A DNA stretch of 64,000 nucleotides from Mikania micrantha (lineage: Eukaryota; Streptophyta; Magnoliopsida; Asterales; Asteraceae), in contig CM018687.1 in NCBI GenBank assembly GCA_009363875.1, positions 16,244,963 to 16,308,962 of the forward strand. Direction: 5' to 3'. The first letter of the stretch is position 1; each line of letters begins with the position of its first letter. Position numbers and translations under genes: made by a program. This document shows, one piece after another, positions 45,866 through 58,000 of this stretch. Below the pieces are notes generated by a model. That model did not search any database. It was not told the origin of the DNA and was given only the letters and a program-made list of their open reading frames with translations.

Positions 45866-48800
45866 TCACACTTTCCGCGCCTCAGCTGATGGGTTCTTGA
45901 TTGGCCCGCTACCACCACCATCGAGATGAAATCCAGTTGTATGAACGTTATAAGATTCAAGGCTCTTCTTCTTGACAGATGATGAAGCATATCGCGTGTT
46001 TGAGGGTGGAGTTTCTGATTTCTTCCAGAGTTTAGAGCTCAAAAGATCTGGAACTGGTAACCTGCAGCACAAGGTTGGTTTAGAAGATGACCCCTGTGCA
46101 GTTGACTTTGCTAAATCAAATGAAATCTCATCAAGTGTTGACTCTAGACCGCGCACACGAGACTCAAGTGATTGCATTCCGTCCTGCGAGCTCCCGATAT
46201 ATTTCTGCAATTTAGGATAGAGTATCATAAATATGTGAGAATTATCTGTGAAAACACACACATGCGTATAAATAAAGTTTAAAATACAAAGGATGTTTTG
46301 CATGCAAATTTTAAGAAATCAAGCGTTCATTGTTCTTACGTGATAAAATTAAGCAAGCGCGGAGTTATCATGTATAAACCATATGCATGATAATTTCATC
46401 TGTGTTATAACTCTAAGGGGCCGTTTGGTTGTGTCTGAATCATTAAGTGCTGAATGGTTAAGAGGTCTGAATGATTAAGAGGGTCTGAATGATTAAGTAA
46501 TTAACCAGTTAAGAGCGTTTGGTTCAACCATCTGAATAAAATTAAAAAACTCTCAAATCTCACCATTAGAATAAAAGTAAAAAAGTCTCAAAAGTCTCAT
46601 CTCTCAAAACCCTACCTACCGTCCCGTCTTTCCCGTCTTCCCACTGTCAACAAACTCTCAACCCTTTGCAGCCACGTTGTTCTCCACCTCACCACCTCTT
46701 TGCCGCCTCCACCACCCGTCGTAGCTTTCGTCATCGCCATCACCATCGCCATGAACGGCGGCAAACGGAGGTCGAAGATCGGGAGACGAGGGCTACAATC
46801 GGGAGCCGTGGTCGAAGATCGGGAACGGTGGTCGACGATCAGGAAAGGGTGGTCGACGACCGGGAGAATAGGGCTACGATCGGGAGGGGTGGTCGACGAT
46901 CGGGAGTGGTGGTCGACGATCGGGAGACGAGGACTATGATCAAGAGCAATCATTCAGACCCTTTTCTTTCATTCAGACTCATCCTCATGTCTGAATCATT
47001 CAGACCTCCATTCAGACCCTTCCTTTCGTTCAGACCTCCATTCAGATGTTAAAACAAACGGTCTGAATCTGAACCATTCATATTCAGATCCATTCAGACC
47101 CATTCAGACCCAAACAAACAGCCCCTAAGTCGTTTGCGTGATAAAATCAAGCAAGAACAATTAACACTTTCGTGATTTTATCACGCAACATCTGTAAGCT
47201 TCACACGCGAAAAAATCTTTGTATTTGAACTAGTGTATCCTTTGCAAACCCTCTACTAGAGGGAAAAACCTGTTAAGTTGAATCAAAATATTCCTTTTAT
47301 TGTTGGAATATCATTATTACATATATATATATATATAAAACATTATGTTCTTTTTATACGCGTAAGTTCACATGCATTAAGAAACTATCACATGTGTGAT
47401 TTGCAACTACACACCCGGCCAATTAAACATGTGTTAGGGGCCGTTTGATTGAGTCCGAACCATTAAGTGTTGAATGGTTAAGATGTCTTAATGGTTAAGA
47501 GGGTCTTAACCATTAAGTGCTAAACGGCTAAGACCGTTTGATTGCACATCTGGGAAAAAAAAACTTTTTTTGTTCAAAAACCTAGACAACTCACCCCAGC
47601 CCCACCTGTCGCCCCTCACCCCAACCAAGCCTCCTCCGTCAACACCTTCATCGCCGCTCGCCACCTTCATCGCCTCCATCGCTTCTCGCCACCTCCATCG
47701 CTTCTCGCCACCTCCATTCAAACATTTGATTCCATTCAAATGTGGTTTTTTCGCGAAAGAAACGGTCTGAATCTGAACAATTCAGATTCAGAACACATTT
47801 GAATTACACATTATATAAATAACTTGCATACTTTACAAACTCTTTCTTAAAGTGCAAACTCATAAAAACCAACTAAAATAATCAAAAATTTCCGTTGTTG
47901 GAATATCATTATTACATATGTACAACACTTTCGTTTTTTGTGTGTGTTTAAATTTGCATGCGTTAAGAAAAGATGTGTTAGTTACAAAAATCATGTGTTA
48001 GTCTCCTAAAGCATGTGAATTTACAACATACATAAGATACAAAAATGATATATGTATAATAATAATATAAAGAAAGAAAAACAAAGATTTTGATTTATTT
48101 TGACAAGTTTTCACGGGTTTGTACTCTGAGATACAAGGAAGAATAATAGTAGCTTCATTCACAATCCAAGTTAGACAGATTTTAACAAAGACTCTTGGGC
48201 CTCGGCCAAACTGCTGATTACGACTCCAAAAAAGATGAATTGAATCTGACAGTTGGTTAAATAAGACGAAAATCTGAAGGTTGGTTGTGTAGGTAGGTTT
48301 TGGCAGTTTGAGATAATTGAACCAACTTTTTTTCTTTTTCAAAAGCATAATTTTGTATTAAATTTTTAAAGACGGGGAGGATAATTCATGTATATATAAT
48401 AAATTCAGATTACTTCATATTCCTAACATTAAAACGTTACATGGTTGGTTCCAAGTTCCAAATTGTAGACTGTCAAACTATCAAAACAAAACCATATAGG
48501 TTTCAAACCCGACAACTTGCTTAGGTTTTAAACAGTTCGTTGAATTCAAATAACAATGGTTTACGAACTCCAAAATATTTAAGAATGAATATACGCAACC
48601 TAAAACTCTAGCATAACATGATAAACTATATGTATAAAGCATACCTATACATATATAATGACATAATTTTATATTTTATAATGAAGGGGGTAGATACTTT
48701 AGTAGGGTTAGTTGGATCTGAAATAGTTGGTGGGAAGGTACATTTATTATCTAAGCCCCACTTAAAGTTTTTGGTTGCCAAATTGCATGGCATTGACCAT

Positions 48801-51800
48801 ACTTTAGTGTGATAGAGAAGACAGGCCATAATGTCCCCCAAAAGAACCTGGGTTATAATTTGAAGGCAAAAGACGAATCAAATGTGTTTATACCATTTGT
48901 ATTAAAAACTTTAGGTTTTCTTGCACTCGATGATGTAGAGCTAGCTAGGGTTGTTAAAATAGCTCACAGCTCGCTCGAAAAAAGCTCGGCTCAAAACGAG
49001 CCAAGCTCGAACCAGGGTTGGCTCGTCTCGATTTTTAAACTATAATATATATATATATATATATATAATTACTTGTTTATATGTTTTTATTTATTTTTTA
49101 TTTTTATTCAAAAGAATTCATAAGAATTACTATTTTATTACTCAATAATAGTATAATACTGGCTTTTTATATACAGCAAAATATGCAAAAAATATAAAAA
49201 AATATTAAAAACTAAAAAAAGTAAATAATAGAGTTGGCCCTGTACTATATGTTTTATTCATTGTTTCCTAGTTAAGCTTAAGAAAATATATTGAACATTA
49301 TGTTTTTTTACAACTAAAATGTTGGTCATGTATTGACTTTGTATTACAGTTTATTTAGTTTACAAATTATGCATTACACATGTGTTAAAGCTGTTTTTTT
49401 TTTTTTTGTATTAATGTGCAAAGAATGCAAAAATAAAAAAATCATAGCCGGCTCGTGAGTCGTGGCTTGAGCTCTTTTACAAGCCAAGCTTGACCTCGAC
49501 TTTTCAAATTGATAAAAATTCAAGCTAAGCCGGCTCGGCTTGTAATCTTTCAAGCTTGAGCTCGAGTCAAGTCCGGCTTGGCTCCTGGCTACTTAGTTGA
49601 GTCCAATTACTGTAATGTTATGACCCCCAGATCTACGAATGTATTTTTAAAGGATTGAGTTTTGCTGTTTAAAAAACGGCTAGCGGTGGAGCTTCTTGCC
49701 TGTTTGCCTGGATGTAATTTATATAATTATTAAATCTTTTTAAAACAAAAAAATAAATAAATTTAGAAAACAAATATCTCGAGCAATTATTAAAGCATCA
49801 TCCAAAAAATTACCTCGAGGAGATTAAACAAATTGGACTGTTGGGTTTCGATTTGCAAAAGCTGATTGCGGATCAATGACAAGTCCTCAGAATCTTGGTG
49901 AGCTGGATCTATATTAACGCTGGACAAATCGCCATGATATTGAGATTCGGGCATCTTTTCATCAGATATTTCACTAAAAAGTGCCCGTTTTGTTTCTTGT
50001 TTCAAAGATCTTGGTTTGTTATGTTGACCCTCAGAAGTGCCAAGTTTCTGATCAGTGGGCTTCTTGCGATCCAGCTTACGGAACATTGCTGGACCAGTTT
50101 TCCTGTTTGTATATTCGAATGAATTTCTTGTGGCAGCACTGGTGGAAGAAGCATAGGACAGAGTTTGTTTGCTCATTATTTGAGGTCCTTGTGGAGGATT
50201 TTGGATAGCAGCTTCTTCTGTCATATCACACGTAAAATCACATTATTCTGGGAATATAGACAATCATCATGTAAGCAGAAAGCACACAAAATACAAAACA
50301 TTTGTGTTTGTGGATTGGCGGATCATTCTAACACGAACTCGAACACGACAGGAACATGAAAATATTATTAGACATATAAACCCAAACACAACATGAATAT
50401 TCGATTGTTGACATGAACACAACCCACTGGACATGAAATTTTATATTTTTTCTTTTTTTTTAGATTATTAATACTTTAAAGTTACAATTTTAGGGGAAAA
50501 TACAAATGTATATACACATGTGACATTCTACTTACAAAATTTTGTGTTAATTTATCTTTTTAGTTTATAATTCTAGCATAAAATACCCAACAAAGTTAAT
50601 TATGGCATAAAACACATTTAAAAATAATAAAAAATTGGTTAAACAGCATGTTCATGGGTTCAACACTTCAACCTGAAACTAACATAAACCGTTCTATACT
50701 AAACCCAAACTCATGAATTTCATGTAATAGATGTTTTCGAGCATTTACACCCCTACTCATAAACAACTCTGATGAAACAGAAAAAATGCTAGCAAAAAAA
50801 TGAATCTGCTAAATCAAGAAATATATGAATGACAGGTATGAAGAATTGAGCATATAACTAAGTATGATTTGTTCTGCAGCAATACCTAAAAATTACAGAT
50901 GTTACAAATCTTCATACCTTTTGAAGAATTTGATTCGGGATCTTGAACCGCATTCCAAGCTTGGATCATCTGACTCATCGTCTCTCTCACACCTTTCACC
51001 TAACAACAATGAACATAACTCATTTAAATCCACAGAATCACACCTACAACTCAGTTCAACGATCACAAATCAAACCTTATCGAACTTTTTAGCTTCGAAT
51101 GTCTTCAAACACGAAGCCTTGTACTCAGGCAACAGATCTGTCTCCACAACAGCCAACTTCTGCAACACCTCCGCTGCCGTCTTCCTCACAGACCAATCCT
51201 CACTTTTGGCCACGAATTCAGTCATCATCTTCACCAAATTCCTCACGATCACCGGATTTGAAGCAGCACCGACTCCGATCACACTCACAACAACCGTCAG
51301 CAATGCCGGCTTCGCCTTAAAGCTACCGCTCTTCAACAACTTCTCAATCCTCGGTAACAACCTCCTCAAGTACGCAGTGTCCGGATCCGGCGCGCTGTTG
51401 ATAACAGACGCCAGACACAGCGCGGCGCCGATCTGGGAGTTCAAATCCTGCTCGGTCACCAATGCATCAACAAACGGTTTAGCTACCGACGTAAACGGTG
51501 GTTTGGTGACGTGAGAAGCGATGGAGCCGGTGGCGGCAACGCAGGCGGTACGGACGATGGTGTCGGGATCACGGAGCCGGCGGACGACGGCGGAGAGAAG
51601 TTTTGACAAATAAGGCGATAGAACGTCTCCGTGAGCTTCGGACAAGGTGCAGATCAAACGAACGCATTGTTTGCGTACCGGAGACTTGTCGGAGGTGTCG
51701 GTAGCGAAGATCGATGAGAGAAACGGTGAAATTGATTCGTGATTTAGGGCTTTGGCGATGGACTCGAGCTCTGTAGCCGCGGCGGAGTGCGTATCACGGT

Positions 51801-51888
51801 CCGATAGTTTGTTGAGGCACACGAGTACTCGATGCTTGAAGTCCCGAGGTGAGGACTGGTTGGTGAGAGTGTGTTGAGTAACTGACAT
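45866..51888 (-). CDS. TORTIFOLIA1-like microtubule-associated protein, four coding exons
   Basis: Plant HEAT-repeat microtubule-associated protein of the TORTIFOLIA1/SPIRAL2 family, which binds cortical microtubules and affects growth direction. Coding exons on the minus strand: 51888-51076, 50999-50918, 50217-49814, 46204-45866. They join in frame with GT-AG introns to 545 codons plus TGA (45866-45868). Exon 1 (271 codons) is a HEAT-type domain (DFKHRVLVCLNKLSDRDT, TACVAATGSIASHV, SVRKTAAEVLQKLAVVE). Exon 2 has ETMSQMIQAWNAV. Exon 3 is a Ser/Lys-rich linker ending LLQIETQQSNLFNLLE. Exon 4 has the conserved C-terminal coiled region (YIGSSQDGMQSLESRVRGLE, then a DEISFDLA block). The protein is shorter than TORTIFOLIA1 itself, so it is one of the TORTIFOLIA1-like members. 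Coding looks intact. Intron 3 is 3.6 kb and loaded with MITEs. Confidence 0.88.
46417..47125. mobile_element. PIF/Harbinger-type MITE in intron 3
   Basis: 709 bp, from GGGGCCGTTTGGTTG to CAAACAAACAGCCCC, flanked by TAA on both sides (46414-46416, 47126-47128). TIRs extend through TCTGAAT-rich sequence. The interior has a GC-rich minisatellite (about 46780-46930) of GGTCGACGATCGGGAG-type units that produces spurious ORFs on both strands. There is no transposase. Confidence 0.75.
47437..47805. mobile_element. truncated relative of the PIF/Harbinger-type MITE
   Basis: Starts GGGGCCGTTTGATTGAGTCC after TTA and shares the AAACGGTCTGAATCTGAAC block near its right side. It lacks the right terminal GCCCC. 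The interior is a CACCTTCATCGCC-type repeat unlike the sibling. Confidence 0.6.
48950..49595. mobile_element. GAGCTCG-rich MITE-like repeat in intron 3
   Basis: Left part TAGGGTTGTTAAAATAGCTC with many GCTCG motifs; right part with the inverted set (AAGCTTGAGCTCGAGTC). The middle is AT-rich. It is probably a hAT-type MITE; the right terminus and duplication are not resolved. Confidence 0.45.
50324..50755. mobile_element. probable hAT-type MITE in intron 2
   Basis: GAACACGA-rich left side and a right end TTTACACCCCTA, the usual hAT-MITE terminus. The left terminus was not resolved. It lies within intron 2 (50218-50917). Confidence 0.4.
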
Positions 51889-52142
51889 TGTAGAAGAATA
51901 GAGGTATTTTACAATGGCGGCGGTGGTGGCGGTTTATCTGTAAATTCCGGCAGCATGGCCGGAGCTCCGGTGTGTTTGGGTTGTGAAGAAAGAGAGATTA
52001 TGTTTGTTGTTCCTGAATTTTCAGGGATGATAATTTAATAGATAGAATTTTCAGTGAAGATTGTGATATCGCAATACCCCTGAAATGGGTCCGTTGTAAT
52101 CTACTTGACTACTTACCCTCTTTTCCTGAAACCTCCTGAAAC
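51889..52142 (-). promoter_or_regulatory. 5'UTR and proximal promoter region of the TORTIFOLIA1-like gene
   Basis: Non-coding, GC-richer just upstream of the ATG (51888) and then AT-rich. No unambiguous TATA box was recognised. It is limited upstream by a MITE beginning only 255 bp from the ATG. Confidence 0.4.
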
Positions 52143-52684
52143 CAGAGATGTAAACGGACCGAACAAACATAAACGAGCACTTGTTTGTGTTCGTTTGTTT
52201 AACTTTTAACTTGTTTATGAATGGTTCATGAACGCTAATGGAACGAAAATTCTTGTTCGTGTTCATTCATTAAGAAATTTTGCTTGTTCACGAACACATA
52301 TTATTTAAACAATAAAAATTAAAAATCAACATTTTTAATCTCAAGCAATGAAAATATTCATTTATAAATATATAAATTAAGATATTATAGTATTAAACTA
52401 AAAATAAGTTAAGTATGATGATATTAAACTAAAAATTAATATAAACAACACATTTAATGAATAAATATAATAAATGAACTTAACCGAACATAAACGAACA
52501 TGTTATCGAACGTTCAAGAACACAAATGAACGAACACGACCTCTGTTCATGTTCGTTCATTTAACTAAACGAACGGAATTTCTTGTTCATGTTCGTTCGT
52601 TTATCATACGAACGAACATAAACGGACTTCCCACCGAACAGTTCACGACTGGTTTGCTGAATGTTCGGTTCGTTTACAGCCCTA
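52143..52684. mobile_element. hAT-type MITE upstream of the TORTIFOLIA1-like gene
   Basis: 542 bp, CAGAGATGTAAACGGACCG to CGGTTCGTTTACAGCCCTA (inverted ends with two mismatches in the outer bases). Flanked by CCTGAAAC (52135-52142) and CCTGAAAT (52685-52692), an 8-bp duplication with one change. The interior is rich in GAACGAACA/TGTTCGTTC motifs. Confidence 0.75.
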
Positions 52685-52692
52685 CCTGAAAT

Positions 52693-53248
52693 TATCTAAA
52701 GAGATAGAAAGATAGAAAATACAAGAAAAGAAGAAACATGTGTCTGCCCTGAGTTTTATTTAACGAAAGAAACATCTGTCTGCCCTGAGTTTTATTTAAC
52801 AAAATAAGAGAAAAAAAATAACATGTGTTGTGTTTTTCAGCTTTATTTAAGTAGGAAAAAAAAAAGAAGTAAAAGAAAACTATTTTCCTTTGGATTTGAA
52901 AAAAATGAAAATGAGTTTGTTTTTTTTTCTTATTTCTTTTATTTTCCTGTCATTTTTCCTTCCTTTTCTTTTTTCTTTTCACTCTTTTAATAAACTCAGA
53001 AACATGGAGTTAGTGTATGTATGGTATGAATGGAATGAAATGTAAAGTGGAATGGAATGAAATGTAAAGTGGAATAGAATGAACGGAGGAATGAAATGGA
53101 TAGAGAAATAAATGAATAGTTACAATTTCATTGTATTGTTTGGTGACCTCTATTAATAAAATAATTTATTACTTTATATCGTTTGTTAGACATTAGAAGA
53201 TGAAGTAATAAAATACAATTTATGGGTCAAGTCGAGGTTTTAGTCATT
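52693..53248. other. AT-rich DNA with short tandem repeats, no gene
   Basis: It includes a duplicated CATCTGTCTGCCCTGAG block and GGAATGAAATGTAAAGT repeats near 53027-53075. No ORF can be supported. Confidence 0.5.
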
Positions 53249-53633
53249 GTTCAAATTAGGGGTGTGTTTTTTTACCCGAACCCGAAAATACTCAACCCGA
53301 AAAAACCTATTACCCAAACCCGAAAACTTAGAATAGTCCGGTCCTTGGGTACCCACGATGTTTGTTCGGGTAAACCCAAAAAACCTGAACTAGTGTTCTA
53401 AGGGGCGGTAACATTCTTTGATTTTAAAAGTCACTATATGTTTTGATTTTGTTGAAGAAATGTATGTTTTGGTTAAACACGTTTTAGTTATGGTTAAACA
53501 TTTAAAATTTTTAAGGAAATGTATGTTTTGGTTAAACATGTTTAAATTTTATTTGTTTGAAAAATAGAATATTAGTTTTTCAAGTATTACCCGAGAACCG
53601 TTTAACCCAACCCGATTAAACCCGAGAACCAAT

Positions 53634-54339
53634 TGTTGGAAAATTAGTGAATAGAAAATAATATAAAATTATGTGAATTCATTGTTTGTGAATTCATTAG
53701 CCATCAAGTGTGAATTCATTAGCCATTAAGTGTAAATTTAACTCTATGTTAATGGCTACAATAATGTGCATTTGTTAGCCTTGATGGTGGCTCTTTGCCT
53801 AACCAATCTACTAGTATAAATAGAAGACATATCTTCTATTTCTAATAGAGAAAAATTTGGCTATAAGTTGGTGTTAGAAATTGGCAAGAAATTGGTGCTA
53901 CTCTTTGCACTTGTGCTAGCAACTTTGTGTTGCTTTACGTGACTAAGATCGATCAAGTGCTACTACTACACTCTTGTTTCAGGTAACATTTCGGGTTTTC
54001 GGTTAACTCCGGCAGTACATAGTGCTTCGGCTGTTGTACCCTGGGAAACAGTCGGGTTCACCTGGGTGGCCCGAAATCTGTTTTAAGGGACCTCTGTTGA
54101 ACAGAAATCCTCAGCCACCGAACTCGTTTTAATTCGTTTCATTTTATGTCATACTTCTTATTTTTATTTTAATTTTAGAACTTGTTTCATCTTGTACTAC
54201 ATTTCTTTCCTGTAATTTAAATTTTAGTACTTGTATGTTTCTTGTAAAAATGTATTTTTCATTGTGTATTTATCTGAATTGTAATTCGAGTAATTGAATA
54301 ATAAAAGTGTTTATTTATTTTGTGAACGGTGTTCCTACA
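53634..54339 (+). repeat. 5' LTR of element 3
   Basis: TGTTGGAAAATT to GGTGTTCCTACA. TATAAATA at 53815-53822. A splice-donor-like CAG|GTAACA is at 53980-53988. Confidence 0.93.
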
Positions 54340-55016
54340 ATCTTAAAACAGATTTTAAAAACCACTGTTCATAAGTTTGTGTTTTTAAAAAATTTTCGGA
54401 TTACAAAACAGAAATATAAACTATTTAGTTTCGTACAAATATTTGTTTATCAAGAAATTTTAAATGTGTTTTTAAATTTTGTTTTTGGTAAACGAGTATT
54501 GTTTTCTTATTAATAGGAAAATTTAATATTTTGTTTTGGTTTTTTGTAAACCATAACTCGGTAATTTCTGTTTTGATAATTGTTAAAAAAAAAATAGTTT
54601 TATGTAAACTATTATATATATATTTTTTTTGGCATAAACCAAAAATCTTAGAAACGATTTATGTTATCGTTTATTTAACAAATCATTTAATTTTTTTTTC
54701 TACGAGTTTTATAGACGATATTTATAATCGTTTATTTCTAACGAGAGTGTTAGAAAAAGGTTTATGATATAAAAAAAATATGGAAATTATTAAGCGTTTA
54801 TGTTTTAAATAAATAAATTCGATTTTGAGGTCGGTTTTGTGTAAATCATAATTCCTCAAATAAGTGTCAAATTTTAGTATAATTTGACTTTGGTTTTGCG
54901 TAAACCATAATTCCTCAAATAAATTTCAAATTTTAGTAAAATTTGATTTTGGTTTTGTGTAAACCATATTTCTGAAAATCTGAGTTTCTTTGTTTTCATA
55001 AATACTCTTGTTTCAG
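53983..55016 (+). other. predicted leader intron of element 3
   Basis: Donor CTCTTGTTTCAG|GTAACA in the LTR; acceptor CTCTTGTTTCAG two bases before the gag ATG (55019). The 12 bases before donor and acceptor are identical. Splicing would remove the rest of the LTR, the primer site region and the leader (1,034 nt). Predicted from sequence only. Confidence 0.45.
54820..54975 (+). repeat. ~66-bp tandem repeat in element 3 leader
   Basis: Units with TTTTGTGTAAACCATAATTCCTCAAATAA recur about 2.3 times just before gag. Confidence 0.8.
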
Positions 55017-55018
55017 AA

Positions 55019-58000
55019 ATGACTACTCAACCTGCGTTATCTTCGACAACTATGGGACCATTAGTTGGTACCCAAGCTGCCCAGACTATGGCAAACCATG
55101 CTGAAAGACCTGAAAAGTTTTCAGGTTTGGACTTTAAGAGGTGGCAACAAAAGATGTTGTTTTACTTGACCACTTTGAACCTTGCGAGGTTCCTGACTGA
55201 GTCCCCTCCTGCAATTACTGATGGAGATGTCCAATCCGTAACCGCTTTGGAAGCTTGGAAACACTCAGAATACCTATGTCGCAACTATGTGTTGAACGGT
55301 CTGGTGAATACTTTGTATAATGTTTACTGCAAGATAACGACCGCCAAAGAATTATGGGAGTCGTTAGAAAAAAAATATAAAACGGAGGATGCTGGCACAA
55401 AGAAGTTTGTGCTAGCCCGTTTCTTGGACTATAAAATGGTTGATACTAAAACAGTGTTGAACCAAGTTCAAGAGTTGCAAATTATACTAAGCGACATACA
55501 TTCTGAGGGAATGACTCTTAGTGAGACATTTCAAGTTGCAGCCATGATTGAAAAATTGCCTCCAAGTTGGGTGGATTTTAAGAACTACCTAAAGCATAAG
55601 CGAAAGGAAATGACTGTGGAGGACCTTGTGGTACGTCTTCGAATTGAGGAAGACAACAGGTTGGCGTTGAAAATAACACAACAACAATTTGCTCCAAAAG
55701 CGAATATGGTGGAGCATGGTCAATCTTCCCGTGGGTACAAAAAGAAAATTGACAACCACAAGGGTAAGGGCAAAGGCAAGGTTGTGGACCTTGGGCCGAA
55801 AAAAGGTGGTGTGAAGAAGCAGGTTTTCCCATTTAAGGGGAAATGCTACAATTGCGGTGAACATGGTCACCGTGTTAATAAGTGCAAGGCTCCTAAACAG
55901 GACCGAGCACATATGATGGAGGATGATATGCCTCTTGTTGCTATGGTCTTTGACATCACTACTATGATGGAGGAGATCAACTTGGTGTCAAATGACCCTA
56001 AGGGGTGGTGGGTTGACACTGGTGCTACCCGCCATGTGTGTCCTGATCGGGCCCTCTTTAATACGTTTAAAGAGGTAGTGGGTGACACTAAGCTGTACAT
56101 GGGGAATGCAGCAACTGCCGATGTCAAGGGTGAAGGTAGTGTGATTTTAAAGTGGACTTCAGGGAAGGAGCTCACTTTGAGCAACGTTCTCTATGTTCCC
56201 GACATACGCAAAAGTCTTGTGTCAGGATGGTTGCTTAACAAACATGGTTTTCGTTTAGTTTTTGAATCTGATAAATTTGTTTTAACTAAGCGTGGAATGT
56301 TTGTTGGTAAGGGTTATGCCCAAAATGGAATGTTTAAACTCAATGTAATAGCTAAGGTTGAGAACATGAATGAAAATGCTTCTACTTCTGCTTATTTGAT
56401 TGAGTCATCTAATGTTTGGCATGGTCGTTTAGGTCATGTTAATTTCAATTCAATGCGTCGTTTGATTAAATTATATTGCATTCCAAAGTTTGCCATTGAT
56501 TCAAAATATAAATGTACAACATGTGTTGAAGCAAAACAAACAAGATCGGTTGAAAGAATAACCGAACCCCTTGACATAATTCACACTGATGTGTGTGATT
56601 TAAAATCGATTCCCACAAGAGGTGGAAATAAGTATTTCATCACATTTATTGATGATAGTACACGATATTGCTATGTCTACTTACTTAAAAGTAAGGATGA
56701 AACAATTGACAAGTTTGTCTTGTATAAAACTGAGGTTGAGAATCAACTCAATAAAAAGATAAAAGTTCTAAGGAGTGATAGAGGCGGAGAATATGTTTCA
56801 CCATTTGCTGATATTTGTGCACAAAGTGGAATTATCCATGAGTGTACAGCTCCTTATTCCCCACAACAAAATGGCCTTGCTGAAAGGAAAAATAGAACAT
56901 TAAAAGAAATGATGAATGCCATGTTGTTAAGTTCTGGGTTGAGCCAGGACATGTGGGGGGAAGCCATTTTGTCGGCTACTTATCTTTTAAACAAAATACC
57001 TTTCAAGAAAAAGGATGTAACTCCTTATGAGTTGTGGATGGGAAGAAAGCCATCGTATAAATACTTGAAAGTGTGGGGGTGCCTAGCAAAAGTGGTGGTT
57101 CCACCACCAAAGGTTCAAAGAATAGGACCCAAAACCGTGGATTGTGTATTCATTGGTTATGCCCATCATAGTAGTGCATATCGGTTTCTTGTACATGATT
57201 CAAAGAATCCCGACATACACAAGAATACTATTATGGAATCAAGGAATGCATCATTCTTTGAAGAAGTGTTTCCTTGTTTGAAAAAGGAACACACAAGTTC
57301 ATCATCATGTGTTGATGAGATTGTTCATGATGAAGATCAAGAACAATCAGAGGCTGAAGAAGTTGAGCCAAGAAGAAGTAAGAGACAAAGGATTGAGAAA
57401 TCCTTTGGTACCGATTTCCTTACTTACATGGTAGAGGGAGAACCTCAAACATACCGTGAAGCAGTCACTTCTTCAGAAGGACCTCAATGGAAAGAAGCAA
57501 TCAAGAATGAAATTGATTCGATCTTACAAAACCATACTTGGGAGTTAGTAGATCTTCCACCAGGTTGTAAACCACTTGGATATCGATGGATATTTAAAAG
57601 GAAGATGAAAGCTGATGGTTCCATTGATAAGTACAAGGCAAGGTTAGTGATCAAAGGGTTTAGACAAAAAGAAGGATTAGACTACTTTGATACTTATTCG
57701 CCTGTGACTAGAATAACCTCGATAAGGTTGGTGCTTGCAATAGCGGCTTTAAGAAATTTGGAAGTCCATCAAATGGATGTTAAAACCGCTTTTCTAAATG
57801 GTGATTTAGAAGAAGAGATTTACATGGAGCAACCTGAGGGTTTCTCAGCTCTAGGCCAAGAAGGCAAAGTATGTAAATTAGTCAAGTCATTGTATGGCTT
57901 GAAGCAAGCTCCCAAACAATGGCATCAAAAGTTTGACCAAGTTATGCTTAACAATGGTTTCAAAATTAACGAATGCGACAAGTGTGTTTATGTGAAAAAC

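Larger units (their letters stand above)
46205..49813 (-). other. intron 3 of the TORTIFOLIA1-like gene (3.6 kb)
   Basis: Donor GAG|GTAATT at the 49813 side, acceptor AATTGCAG at the 46205 side. It contains a complete PIF/Harbinger-type MITE, a truncated relative and a GAGCTCG-rich MITE. No additional exon is needed, because exons 3 and 4 join in phase 0 at the position expected for the family. Confidence 0.75.

Noticed and set aside
46612..47052. Arg/Ser/Pro-rich ORFs on both strands
   Set aside because: They come from the GC-rich minisatellite inside a MITE.
50864..51514. 216-codon plus-strand ORF
   Set aside because: It is antisense to exons 1 and 2 of the TORTIFOLIA1-like gene.
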